DNA from: Vibrio sp. RE88
Lineage (GTDB): Bacteria; Pseudomonadota; Gammaproteobacteria; Enterobacterales; Vibrionaceae
Length of the DNA stretch: 64,000 nt
NCBI RefSeq assembly: GCF_013113835.1
Contig: NZ_VTYQ01000015.1
Coordinates: 1 to 64,000 of the forward strand
Direction of reading: 5' to 3'
Both the position numbers and the translations under genes were made by a program. The notes beneath the pieces are model-generated. The model saw nothing but the letters and a program-made list of their open reading frames with translations, ran no database searches and was not told where the DNA came from. This document shows positions 56,207 through 63,908 of this stretch, one piece after another. Position 1 is the first letter of the stretch; each line of letters begins with the position of its first letter.

Positions 56207-56653
56207 ATGAAATATCAACAACTTGAAAATTTAGAATGTGGTTGGAAGTGGACGTATCTCATCAGTAAATGGAAGAACGGAGAGGCAATCACTCGGCATG
56301 TTGATACGAGTGAAGCAGAGGCCGCGGTTAATGAATTGCGCCATTTAGAGCATGAGCCAACAAAAGTGTTGGAGTGGATAGAGCAGCATATGTCGCTTGA
56401 ATTGGACAACAAGCTCAAGCAAGCCATCCGTGCTAAGCGTAAACGCCATTTTAACGCGGAACAAATTCATACCAAGAAAAAATCAATCGATTTGGATTAT
56501 CGCGTTTGGGAGAAGCTTTCGACTCGCGCAAACGAACTAGGCTGCACATTGTCTGATGCCATTGAATATTTGCTATCTGAAGCATCACGCAGTGAGAAAG
56601 CCAGCAAAGCGGTCAATAGCCTCAAAGAGGATTTGAGTAAGTTACTAGACTAA
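56207..56653 (+). CDS. matP: MatP, Ter macrodomain organiser
   Basis: It encodes 148 residues from the ATG at 56207, which begins MKYQQLENLECGWKWTYL as other MatP proteins do; longer frames are not supported. The N-terminal four-helix part is followed by a ribbon-helix-helix DNA-binding region (RKRHFNAEQIHTKKKSIDLD and onward) and a C-terminal helix for tetramer bridging. MatP binds matS sites and condenses the terminus region, linking it to the divisome through ZapB. Three perfect matS sites in this window fit its location near ter. It is divergent from the lon-like gene; DUF3634 follows 9 bp downstream. Confidence 0.96.
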   Translation: MKYQQLENLECGWKWTYLISKWKNGEAITRHVDTSEAEAAVNELRHLEHEPTKVLEWIEQHMSLELDNKLKQAIRAKRKRHFNAEQIHTKKKSIDLDYRVWEKLSTRANELGCTLSDAIEYLLSEASRSEKASKAVNSLKEDLSKLLD

Positions 56654-56662
56654 GGAGCATGT

Positions 56663-56974
56663 ATGCTTTACGTGATTTTGGTTGCTGCAATTGTTGTATT
56701 CTGGTTAGTGGCGGTTGATAGGCCAGTGTTGCGTGTTCAGTTTAAGTCAGGGCACATCACCAAAGAAAAAGGGCACTTTCCTCCGACTTTTCGTCATAAT
56801 GTTTTAGATATTGCAGAGCGCGATCCTTTTGATGGAGAGCTAAAAGTCTATCAGCAACGTACAGGCTCCAAGTTGGTTTTTTCAAAGCAAGTTCCCAAGA
56901 AAGTACAGCAACGGATAAGAAACGTATTTCCACATCAAGGCTTTCGCTCTAAAGGCAAAAAGAAAGCACATTAG
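56663..56974 (+). CDS. DUF3634 family membrane-anchored protein
   Basis: This 103-residue protein has one N-terminal membrane helix (MLYVILVAAIVVFWLVAV) and a small basic soluble part (HITKEKGHFPPTFRHNVLD, then a Lys/Arg-rich end). It matches DUF3634, small proteins of Vibrio and relatives with no known function. AAGGAG precedes the ATG. It is probably cotranscribed with matP and ends at a terminator. Confidence 0.85.
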   Translation: MLYVILVAAIVVFWLVAVDRPVLRVQFKSGHITKEKGHFPPTFRHNVLDIAERDPFDGELKVYQQRTGSKLVFSKQVPKKVQQRIRNVFPHQGFRSKGKKKAH

Positions 56975-56992
56975 GTCAGTCACACCAAGAGG

Positions 56993-57021
56993 GCCTCTAG
57001 CTAGCGACTAGGGGCTTTTTT
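56993..57021 (+). terminator. Terminator of matP-DUF3634
   Basis: An 8-bp stem (GCCTCTAG with CTAGGGGC, one G-T pair) is followed by six T. Confidence 0.85.
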
Positions 57022-57088
57022 GTTCTATGGCCTCGGCTACTAAAACAAACAGAACCTCATACTGTGTTAGTATTAAACCTATCACCCT

Positions 57089-58324
57089 TTGCAGAGCTTT
57101 TGTACCTTGTTACTCACCAATAAGAAATACAATGAAGAGGCTAATCAGCTTGCGAGTAAAATTGCGGCATCAACCAGAGAGCGTTATGCCAAATGGCTGG
57201 TGAGTATTAAATACGTACTTGATCAATCTGATGTCGATTCCGTGTTAAGTCGGCAAAGTGAGTTCTGTGATAGCGTCATACTTAATGAAAAAGAGCGGGT
57301 AACCAAAAATCAACGCCTGCTTTTAGAGTGTGAGAAAAGTAAAGTTCAGGAGAGACGAAAAGCTGCAAAAGAGAAGCAAAAATTGCAAGAGGAGGTCGTG
57401 GAAGACATAAGAAAGCTGGCAGAGCAGAGGCTCGTTGAAAAGCTTAGTGATCTTGATGTATTGAAACTGTTTGGCCGCTTTCCTGATTTTTCTTATTTTC
57501 TTAGTACGGCGTATTCTCCCTCAGTGAGCTATAGCAAATTGGATGTACTTGCAGTTAACGATAATTTGTTTAGAAACAACCTGTTGGAGTTGGCTAACAA
57601 CCCTAAGTTTTGTGCTCGTCTTGGGAAATCTGCTCGAACGGTGACTGACTCAAAAATGGCGATAGGCGTATTAGGGATCGATAACAGCCGTACTTTGTTT
57701 CCTATTCTTATGGCCAAGCCCTTGCTACGTTGGAGTGATAAAACAACAAAGAACATTGTCCCTAAGCTTTGGCAATATATGATTCTAACCGCCAATGTAA
57801 CGCGGCTTCGTTTGGTCGAAGCGGGAGTTAAATCTCCAGAGCAAGGCATTGCTCTTGGTGTATTGCGCGCAATTAGCCAATTCTCAATCGTTAATAACTT
57901 TTCCATGATGTTTGAAGATGCATTGGTAGAAAGAATGGAGTTTTATCGAGATGCCAATCGGAGAGAAGAGTATTACGCTTGTGCAGATGTGAAACCTATT
58001 ATGAGCGTTTTACCTGAGGTGATACTGGAACTGGAAAAAAGCCTTACCCAGAAAATTATCGACTACATCGAATGGACCCCAGTGAACATTCACCTTAAGA
58101 ACGCCTTGCTTGAAGATATTGAAGACGTTGCAATGCTAGAGCGTACGCCTTATGGCGTTGCGTTAGCTCAGGGACAAGCTTATTCCATGTTTGACGCTCT
58201 AGATAGAAGTCATGTTTTTGTTGAGAAACATAAACCTTTTTGGTTCGCTAACGTACAAATGCCACCCGATGCATTAAAGGCAATACGCAGCAGTCATCCA
58301 GGGCGTATTGAGTTAAGTTCTTAA
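57089..58324 (+). CDS. HDOD-like protein with N-terminal coiled coil
   Basis: This protein is 411 residues if started at the TTG at 57089. No ATG exists upstream of the conserved part, and a TTG at 57107 is an alternative; neither has a good ribosome site. Residues about 60-125 form a Lys/Glu-rich coiled coil. About residues 150-290 resemble an HDOD domain (DSKMAIGVLGIDNSRTLFPIL, then LWQYMILTANVTRLRLVEAG), but the His-Asp of the HD fold is replaced (LGVLRAISQ). HDOD proteins act in signalling without hydrolysis. Function is unknown. Confidence 0.75.
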   Translation: MQSFCTLLLTNKKYNEEANQLASKIAASTRERYAKWLVSIKYVLDQSDVDSVLSRQSEFCDSVILNEKERVTKNQRLLLECEKSKVQERRKAAKEKQKLQEEVVEDIRKLAEQRLVEKLSDLDVLKLFGRFPDFSYFLSTAYSPSVSYSKLDVLAVNDNLFRNNLLELANNPKFCARLGKSARTVTDSKMAIGVLGIDNSRTLFPILMAKPLLRWSDKTTKNIVPKLWQYMILTANVTRLRLVEAGVKSPEQGIALGVLRAISQFSIVNNFSMMFEDALVERMEFYRDANRREEYYACADVKPIMSVLPEVILELEKSLTQKIIDYIEWTPVNIHLKNALLEDIEDVAMLERTPYGVALAQGQAYSMFDALDRSHVFVEKHKPFWFANVQMPPDALKAIRSSHPGRIELSS

Positions 58325-58528
58325 GGCTATATAGCATGTATTCTAAGGCACTATAACTAAAAGTATTTACTAAGCTGAAAATAGGTTAGCCATAACTTAC
58401 TGAAAGCTCAGAGTGTTACCTCCACCAACTTCGTGCAGCAAACAAACAGAAAGGCTAGATTACAATTCCGTGATGTTGCACACGAGTCATGATAACGCAT
58501 GCACATTATCTCCCATATTTTATTAAAG

Positions 58529-58543
58529 TGATGAATGTCATCA
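58529..58543. promoter_or_regulatory. Palindrome upstream of the GFA gene
   Basis: A perfect inverted repeat TGATGA-ATG-TCATCA ends 22 bases before the ATG at 58566. It may be an operator, but no regulator is identified. Confidence 0.35.
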
Positions 58544-58565
58544 TTGATTTGAGGGAGTATTCATA

Positions 58566-58967
58566 ATGAAAGGTACTTGTTTGTGTGGGTCTGTTGAAGT
58601 GCAGGCCGAGGAAGAGCATGAAGTCAGTTTGTGCCATTGCAATATGTGTCGACAATGGAGCGGTGGGCCGTTACATGCAATACATTGCCACTCGAAAGTT
58701 CAGTTTTCCGGGGCCTCTGTAAAACGCTATCGATCCTCTGAATGGGCAGAGCGAGGTTTCTGTTCCACCTGCGGTACCCATCTTTTCTATTATCTCATAC
58801 CAGGTGATGAATACATCTTGTCGGTAGGCTTGTTCCAAGAACATCGTTTTTCACTTAAAGATGAAATCTTTGTTGATGAGAAGCCAGATTACTATGAGCT
58901 GAATTCAGGGTCTCATAAGATGACCGCGCAACAGGTTTTTGAACAATTCGCGCCAAAGGAGTCGTAA
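58566..58967 (+). CDS. GFA/CENP-V family zinc protein
   Basis: This 133-residue protein has the GFA fold with zinc-binding Cys clusters CLCG (residues 5-8), CHCNMC and CSTCG. Family members include glutathione-dependent formaldehyde-activating enzyme, but most GFA proteins have no proved activity, and glutathione-spontaneous chemistry has been questioned. A strong GAGGGAG precedes the ATG. The LysE gene follows after three bases, so the two likely form one transcript. Confidence 0.88.
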   Translation: MKGTCLCGSVEVQAEEEHEVSLCHCNMCRQWSGGPLHAIHCHSKVQFSGASVKRYRSSEWAERGFCSTCGTHLFYYLIPGDEYILSVGLFQEHRFSLKDEIFVDEKPDYYELNSGSHKMTAQQVFEQFAPKES

Positions 58968-58970
58968 GTA

Positions 58971-59597
58971 ATGTTCCCGATGGATGTCTTTGTGACTTAT
59001 ACACTGGCTTGTATAGTGCTCGTTCTATCCCCTGGGCCAGACAATTTGCTGGCGATTGGGCGTGGATTAAGCCAAGGAAAGAGAGCCGCCGTGGTATCGG
59101 GTAGTGCTTCTGGTACAGGCATACTATTCCACGTTTTAGCAGCAACATTTGGCTTGACGGTCCTAATTCAGAGTTCAGAATTAGCTTTTTACATCGTTAA
59201 AACAGTTGGAGCGGGCTACCTGATATGGCTGGGTATTAAGGTTCTTCGAACTCGTCAGTTATTTACGTTGGAACCGGCTAAGAAGCAACCTTTGAAAACG
59301 ATATTCTCGACTGGATTCTTATCTGCAGCGTTGAATCCCAAGCCTGGCATGTTCGTGTTAGCGTTTATCCCGCAGTTTGTTAACCCTGATTTGGGCCCTG
59401 TCACCATACAAATGATAGGTTATGGAGTATGGTTCGCTGTACTTACTGGGGTCGGCTTCTCGTTAATGGGTGTGTTTTCTTTTCAGCTCTCAGATTGGTT
59501 TCGTCGTAAGCCTAAACTTGTCACATCAATGAATATAGGGGCTGGAACCACTTTTATCGCGTCTGGGTTAGCCGTGGCATTCATGAAACAAAAATAG
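58971..59597 (+). CDS. LysE/RhtB family amino-acid exporter
   Basis: This 208-residue inner-membrane protein has about six predicted helices. The family motif SPGPDNLLAIGRGLSQGKRAA is near the N-terminus and the mid segment NPKPGMFVLAFIPQFV is present. The family exports amino acids such as threonine, homoserine, lysine or leucine; this member's substrate is unknown. AAGGAG nine bases before the ATG supports the start. An alternative ATG is at 58980. Confidence 0.92.
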   Translation: MFPMDVFVTYTLACIVLVLSPGPDNLLAIGRGLSQGKRAAVVSGSASGTGILFHVLAATFGLTVLIQSSELAFYIVKTVGAGYLIWLGIKVLRTRQLFTLEPAKKQPLKTIFSTGFLSAALNPKPGMFVLAFIPQFVNPDLGPVTIQMIGYGVWFAVLTGVGFSLMGVFSFQLSDWFRRKPKLVTSMNIGAGTTFIASGLAVAFMKQK

Positions 59598-59611
59598 GTT
59601 TTAATGTGAAT

Positions 59612-59653
59612 AAAAAAGAAGCTCTCAGCGTTGTCGTTGAGAGCTTCTTTTTT
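59612..59653. terminator. Strong bidirectional terminator between the LysE gene and the small minus-strand gene
   Basis: A perfect 16-bp stem (arms 59612-59627 and 59638-59653) ends in T-runs on both strands. Confidence 0.92.
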
Positions 59654-59654
59654 A

Positions 59655-59837
59655 TCATGATTCGATGACGATGTCAGAGTCGTCCGTAGTAAATAGGTTT
59701 GCTTTGTTTTGTTTGATGAGTTGTGCTGCGTAAGAGGGGGTGACAGCATGTACATCGCCTTTAGCTTTTAGTGTATATGCTTCCCAAGCTTGATCACGGT
59801 ATTTACCAGTTTGAGTATATTGAATTAGTACTTTCAT
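59655..59837 (-). CDS. Small uncharacterised protein (60 residues)
   Basis: The gene is supported by a GTGAGGTC ribosome site five bases before its ATG (59837) and by sharing the strong terminator that follows its stop. The protein starts MKVLIQYTQTGKYRDQAWEA and is soluble and polar, without a recognisable domain. Its interval to the left is shared with a convergent LysE gene. I do not recognise its family. Confidence 0.65.
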   Translation of the reverse strand: MKVLIQYTQTGKYRDQAWEAYTLKAKGDVHAVTPSYAAQLIKQNKANLFTTDDSDIVIES

Positions 59838-60228
59838 CTTGACCTCACTATGTAACGGTTGCTGAACCTAGTTTTAACAGTAATGCGATCATTCCAGTTA
59901 TGCACCTGCTAAAAATGCAACATAAGATTAACCTCTTCAGCAATATTATGTGGCACGGGATTCGCACCGCCACTTCGCTCGGGCGAAACCTCATTTACGG
60001 ATCTGATGGAAAAACTTTTGGGATTCACTTCTCAATTACACGTATTTATAGTGCTAACTGGTCGTACATGTATTAAATTTGATTTATTGCTCAATTATTA
60101 ATGATATGACCCATAACTAATTGAATTTAAAACTTTGAATGATTTATTTTAAAACTTTTAAATATAAATTGGGGTTAAAACATAAGAGTTATTTCTATAT
60201 AAATGGCCATTTTTTCTTGTATATAGAT

Positions 60229-60402
60229 TCAACTGTCTATATGACAAGCTTTTTGCTGAACGAGCCTCACAGAGATGCATTGTGACGGCTTTCATAAAAA
60301 AATGAGTTTGTTACTGTAAGCGGGCCTTGGGCAATAATCCAAGTGCCTTACGTTTGCTGTTTCGGGTAAGCAGGCCGGCTCTTCATGAGCCGGTTCTTTT
60401 TA
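60229..60402 (+). ncRNA. Candidate small RNA ending at a strong terminator
   Basis: The plus-strand segment has a long imperfect stem around GTAAG...CTTGG/CCAAG...CTTAC (about 60316-60351) and ends at the terminator at 60374-60402. No open frame precedes it. The 5' end is a guess; no promoter is convincing. Confidence 0.35.
60374..60402 (+). terminator. Orphan plus-strand terminator
   Basis: The stem CCGGCTC-TTCAT-GAGCCGG is followed by TTCTTTTTATTT. No upstream plus-strand gene lies nearer than the LysE gene, which has its own terminator. Confidence 0.8.
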
Positions 60403-60462
60403 TTTCTTTGGGAAGCATTGCTAGTTAGAGCATTACTTGTTTCTGACCAAACCGTAGTCGAA

Positions 60463-61028
60463 CTACAACATCCTAGATAGAACGTCATTTTCTGGTTTAT
60501 CGAAGAATCTGTGCTTTAACGCTCCTGCAATATGGAGGGCTAACACCGCAATGAACCCCAGCCCTAAGACATAGTGAAGACCTATAACCCATGTCGTGAT
60601 GTCATAATTTTTCTCAATTGGCAGCAATGGTAACTCTAAGCCGAAGAACCAAATGGATGTTAACGGAGGAATTCCGGGAAACTCAGGTAAAGCCGACGAG
60701 GCAATGTAACCGGTTAGTGGGAGTGCAAACATGAGCCCATATAGTGCCCAATGAGCCAATGTTGAACCAAGCTTCTCGTGTGCTGGTAATCCGACAGGAG
60801 TGGGGGGCGTATTAGCGTTCAGCCTTGTAATCAGACGAATGATCACCAAAACAAAAGCCAATACTCCGAGTGCCCTGTGCCAGTGATAAAGGTCAAATTT
60901 GTTGGGGGATTCAATGGAAAGCTAGCCATATATAGACCCATTACAAGCGTGCACAGCAGAATTAAGGCCATTAACCAATGAAGTATGCGCATGGGTATTG
61001 GATATTTTTTGGGGATCATTTCTGACAT
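60463..61028 (-). pseudogene. Cytochrome b561 (CybB-like), interrupted by a one-base frameshift
   Basis: The first part (61028 to about 60900) reads MSEMIPKKYPIPMRILHWLMALILL and on to MASFPLNPPTN. The rest, in another frame, continues FDLYHWHRALGVLAFVLVIIRL to the C-terminus. Losing one A from a run of four (ACAAAATTT to ACAAATTT) near 60898 joins the frames exactly. Together they give about 188 residues with four membrane helices and heme His residues in ILHWL, YHWH, LAHWA and LHYV. CybB-type b561 passes electrons from quinol in the inner membrane. It is either a pseudogene or a sequencing error. Confidence 0.8.
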
Positions 61029-61379
61029 AAGCTCACCTAACTAAATAGTGTTATCATGAACTTCATGCTAATTAACTCCAAAAATAAGTTAAATGCATTG
61101 CTTGGAAAGTGATTATTTCCAAATGAATGGTAATTGTGTGGATTCTTGTAGCAAGATGTGAGCTATCTACCGGCTTAGTTTGAGGCCTTTTCACATTGTC
61201 TTGGTCGCTCTTAGCCAACAAGATGTGTCATTGCAAATCCAATTTAATGACGAAACTCTAAACTTTTAACCGCTTCTCATCTTCACGCAGAGCAATGATT
61301 TGTGAACAGGTTTACTTCGGGTTAGCTCACATGAAAGGCTAATGATATTTTTGTTATTCATAATGCTGTGGCTATGGTG

Positions 61380-61463
61380 AATATGTTGAACGGAAATATC
61401 CTGAAGACACCTTACGATCACTTTCTATGAAAGTTTCTAGGCTCAGTCATGAGCCTTTTTTTT
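61380..61463 (+). ncRNA. Candidate small RNA (first of two)
   Basis: A short segment has the hairpin ACTTTC-TAT-GAAAGT followed by the terminator at 61439-61463. No open frame is present; the 5' end is estimated. Confidence 0.3.
61439..61463 (+). terminator. Orphan plus-strand terminator
   Basis: The stem AGGCTCA-GTCA-TGAGCCT is followed by eight T. Confidence 0.85.
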
Positions 61464-61658
61464 CGCCTAATGCTTAGACATGATGCACTGTCATTTTCCT
61501 GAAGTATTTCAGCCATTGGATTGAAACATCGCACGGTTATCTTGCTCTTGGCAATCAGGCAGATACTATGTCGCCAATCATGTTACATGCTTTCATCCAA
61601 GGCTATACCGCCTGGAAGCTCCACTTTTTCGCCGCTCATCTTTTGAGCGGCGCTTTTT
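61464..61658 (+). ncRNA. Candidate small RNA (second of two)
   Basis: The segment after the first orphan terminator has the small stem CCAAGGC/GCCTGG (about 61597-61615) and ends in the terminator at 61630-61658. Boundaries are guesses. Confidence 0.3.
61630..61658 (+). terminator. Orphan plus-strand terminator
   Basis: A perfect 9-bp stem CGCCGCTCA/TGAGCGGCG is followed by CTTTTT. Confidence 0.85.
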
Positions 61659-61790
61659 ATCATCGCCACTCAACTGCTTCTATTTATTAAGTAAAACATC
61701 AACTTACATAAATAGTACATATCACCGACAGTAACTTACATTTTATCCATTTATATTGTTCCTGATTATTAATTAGCAACAGGAATGCAT

Positions 61791-62900
61791 ATGAATATAA
61801 AGCTGCTCACGTTACTAACCGTTCCTATGGCAACGATGGCCGGAGTCAGCTCAGACTCCATGTTTAAATCGCTTGTAACGGACAAGCCAAAAGCTGATTA
61901 CGTGTTTAGTGCTCAAGAGCGTGCAGAATTGCTTGCAGAGAGGTTACCGATACTTAGCTCTATGCAACTAACCTATGAAGGGCAAACATACTCGAAGATT
62001 AAATATGCTGACGATTACGGCCGAGACACGTTAGTGCAACTAGAGAGCATATCAGGAAAAACCGTCACTTTAATGCTTGATGATTTGTCAGATACCAATG
62101 CTAGGTGCTTCATTTACTTTGATAAAAATGATCTTGATAGCTTTGATTGCGGCCCTAAAAAAATTGCAGTGTCCTCAAACAAAAGCTTGGTGGAATCGCA
62201 AACACTACTGGGCATGAAAACCCTGCGCTTGGAGTATCATCAAGAGGCACTTGAGTACCTTACGATGATCGGCTCTACCATCTTGACTCCGGTTGTGACG
62301 CCAGCAGAAGTAAAGATAAAAACATCGTTTGCATTTGATGACTTTTACAATGATGCAGTGTGTGGTGGTCATTGCCAACAACGTATTGAGTCGACATTAG
62401 GTGTGACTACTTTCACTCAATTACAAACAATAGTGGATCAATATCAGGGAACACCAATGACCATGGTATTTGACAGCCATATTGGTGGGAGCGCGGATGA
62501 CGACATCAATATGTATACAGGTTTGCTGATCAAGGACAACAATATGAATACGTTGGTCACTGAGAACGGTTCTGTTTTTTCTGGAGGCACAGACCTATTT
62601 GCAGCAGGGAACAAACGTACTCTAGAGCGAGCCAGCGATGTAGGTCGGATTGAAATGGCTCAGCAAATAGGTGTTCATAGCTGGTTTGATGATGACTTAA
62701 ACAAATCCGCTAAGCAGATTCCTTACACGGATGAAAGCCACCGCAAACAGGCCACATACTTTACCCGAGTTATGGGTGACAAAGGCATCGACTTCTATTT
62801 GTTTACACTGGATTCTGCGCCAGCGGAGGGGGCTCATTGGGTAACAAAATATGAGTCAGATAAGTATGACTTTATTAACGAAATCATCGATCAGCCGTAA
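61791..62900 (+). CDS. Exported protein of unknown function
   Basis: It encodes 369 residues from the ATG at 61791, six bases after AGGA; an ATG at 61785 overlaps that site. A signal peptide (MNIKLLTLLTVPMATMAG) predicts export. I recognise no domain. Two Cys lie in the middle (AVCGGHC) and two more at ARCFIYF and FDCGPK, so disulfides are possible. The C-terminal half has acidic and Gly-rich stretches (HIGGSADDDINMY). It may be accessory, because its neighbours are intergenic RNA candidates and a solute-binding-like gene. Confidence 0.75.
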   Translation: MNIKLLTLLTVPMATMAGVSSDSMFKSLVTDKPKADYVFSAQERAELLAERLPILSSMQLTYEGQTYSKIKYADDYGRDTLVQLESISGKTVTLMLDDLSDTNARCFIYFDKNDLDSFDCGPKKIAVSSNKSLVESQTLLGMKTLRLEYHQEALEYLTMIGSTILTPVVTPAEVKIKTSFAFDDFYNDAVCGGHCQQRIESTLGVTTFTQLQTIVDQYQGTPMTMVFDSHIGGSADDDINMYTGLLIKDNNMNTLVTENGSVFSGGTDLFAAGNKRTLERASDVGRIEMAQQIGVHSWFDDDLNKSAKQIPYTDESHRKQATYFTRVMGDKGIDFYLFTLDSAPAEGAHWVTKYESDKYDFINEIIDQP

Positions 62901-63013
62901 TATATTCAGATGAAAGCCATCAGCAAACTACGTGTTTGTATCTGCGAAGAATTTATAGGACATTCACACGATCACGCTCTATGCTTTCTTTAGTTAAGTG
63001 AAAGGTAGAGCGT

Positions 63014-63793
63014 ATGAATCAACTTACTCGCAAACTGTGCCTCTTTCTGGCGATGGCTTCTATTTCCATTCATGTTTCAGCCACAACAACGATCAGGCTG
63101 GCTTACTCAGACGTTGAATCTTATCCGTTTCAAATGGGAAATGGTGCTGACGTTGCCAATCCACCGGGATTAGCGTTGGATGTACTTAACCAAGTTGCCA
63201 AGAAGTTGGACCTTAACATCGAGTATACGCGCCTTCCGGGTAAACGTGTTTTGCAAGATATCGGGGCAGGGAAAGTCGATGGAGGATTCATATTTTCCTA
63301 TAACTCACAACGGGCGCAATATGCTCGCTATCCAACAAGCGATGGCAAACCGGATGGGAGTAAACGTATCGCTACCATTGGCTATTACTTCTATACACTT
63401 GACGACAAGCAGCTAAATTGGGATGGCGATCACCTAGCAGACACCGATCAAAAGGTCGGTGCGCACTTAGGCTTTTCTATTGTTAGAGAGCTAAAGAAGA
63501 AACAGCTAAAAGTCCACGAAGTAAAAACGACCGAGCAGTTGTTCAATATGCTGCAATTGGATCGTTTATCCGCCATAGCCGTTCAGGATACGATGGCTCA
63601 GCAGTTTTTGAGTAGCCAGAAAGTCAGCAATATTAAGCAGGTACAACCTGCGATCACAACGAAGGATTACTACTTAGTATTGAGCCACGAATTTGTTGAT
63701 GTGAACCCTGAATTGGCGAGTAAAATCTGGAATGCAATTGAAGAGTTGAGAGATGATACCTTTTCTAATCAAGGAGATAAGTATCTAGAATAA
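63014..63793 (+). CDS. Periplasmic solute-binding-like protein (SBP_bac_3 type)
   Basis: This 259-residue protein has a signal peptide ending near VSA (residue 23). The mature part opens IRLAYSDVESYPFQMG and has the family's LALDVLNQVAKKLDLNIEYTRLP region and the GKVDGGFIFSYNSQRAQYA loop, so it is a type II binding fold. No transporter genes are adjacent, and such orphan proteins in Vibrio may serve sensing or scavenging. Substrate is unknown. AAAGG and GAG lie before the ATG. Confidence 0.85.
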   Translation: MNQLTRKLCLFLAMASISIHVSATTTIRLAYSDVESYPFQMGNGADVANPPGLALDVLNQVAKKLDLNIEYTRLPGKRVLQDIGAGKVDGGFIFSYNSQRAQYARYPTSDGKPDGSKRIATIGYYFYTLDDKQLNWDGDHLADTDQKVGAHLGFSIVRELKKKQLKVHEVKTTEQLFNMLQLDRLSAIAVQDTMAQQFLSSQKVSNIKQVQPAITTKDYYLVLSHEFVDVNPELASKIWNAIEELRDDTFSNQGDKYLE

Positions 63794-63807
63794 CATACAC
63801 ACCCATA

Positions 63808-63820
63808 GTGACACCGTCAC
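63808..63820. promoter_or_regulatory. Perfect matS site (MatP-binding)
   Basis: GTGACACCGTCAC matches GTGACRNYGTCAC exactly. It lies in the interval after the solute-binding-like gene. Confidence 0.8.
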
Positions 63821-63908
63821 TCTTATCCTTATGTAATACGTGTTGAACAGGCGATAAGTGAGAGATAGACTGCTCTCCTTTACGTCGCAAATGCCAATTA
63901 GGTAAATT

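Larger units (their letters stand above)
59838..60462. other. Long gene-free interval with a tRNA-like fragment and an orphan terminator
   Basis: About 625 bp contain no supported gene. Points of note are a GC-rich island at about 59951-59990, including the hairpin TTCGC-TCGG-GCGAA (59974-59987), then AT-rich sequence. A structured plus-strand segment ends at the terminator 60374-60402. Confidence 0.6.
61029..61790. other. Gene-free interval with two orphan terminators
   Basis: About 760 bp contain no supported gene on either strand. Two strong plus-strand terminators at 61439-61463 and 61630-61658 indicate one or two short transcripts. The rightmost 110 bp are AT-rich and probably hold the promoter of the exported-protein gene at 61791. 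Confidence 0.6.

Noticed and set aside
58566..59597. GFA-LysE pair as a formaldehyde-resistance system
   Set aside because: No formaldehyde dehydrogenase or regulator is adjacent, and GFA family membership alone does not prove this role.
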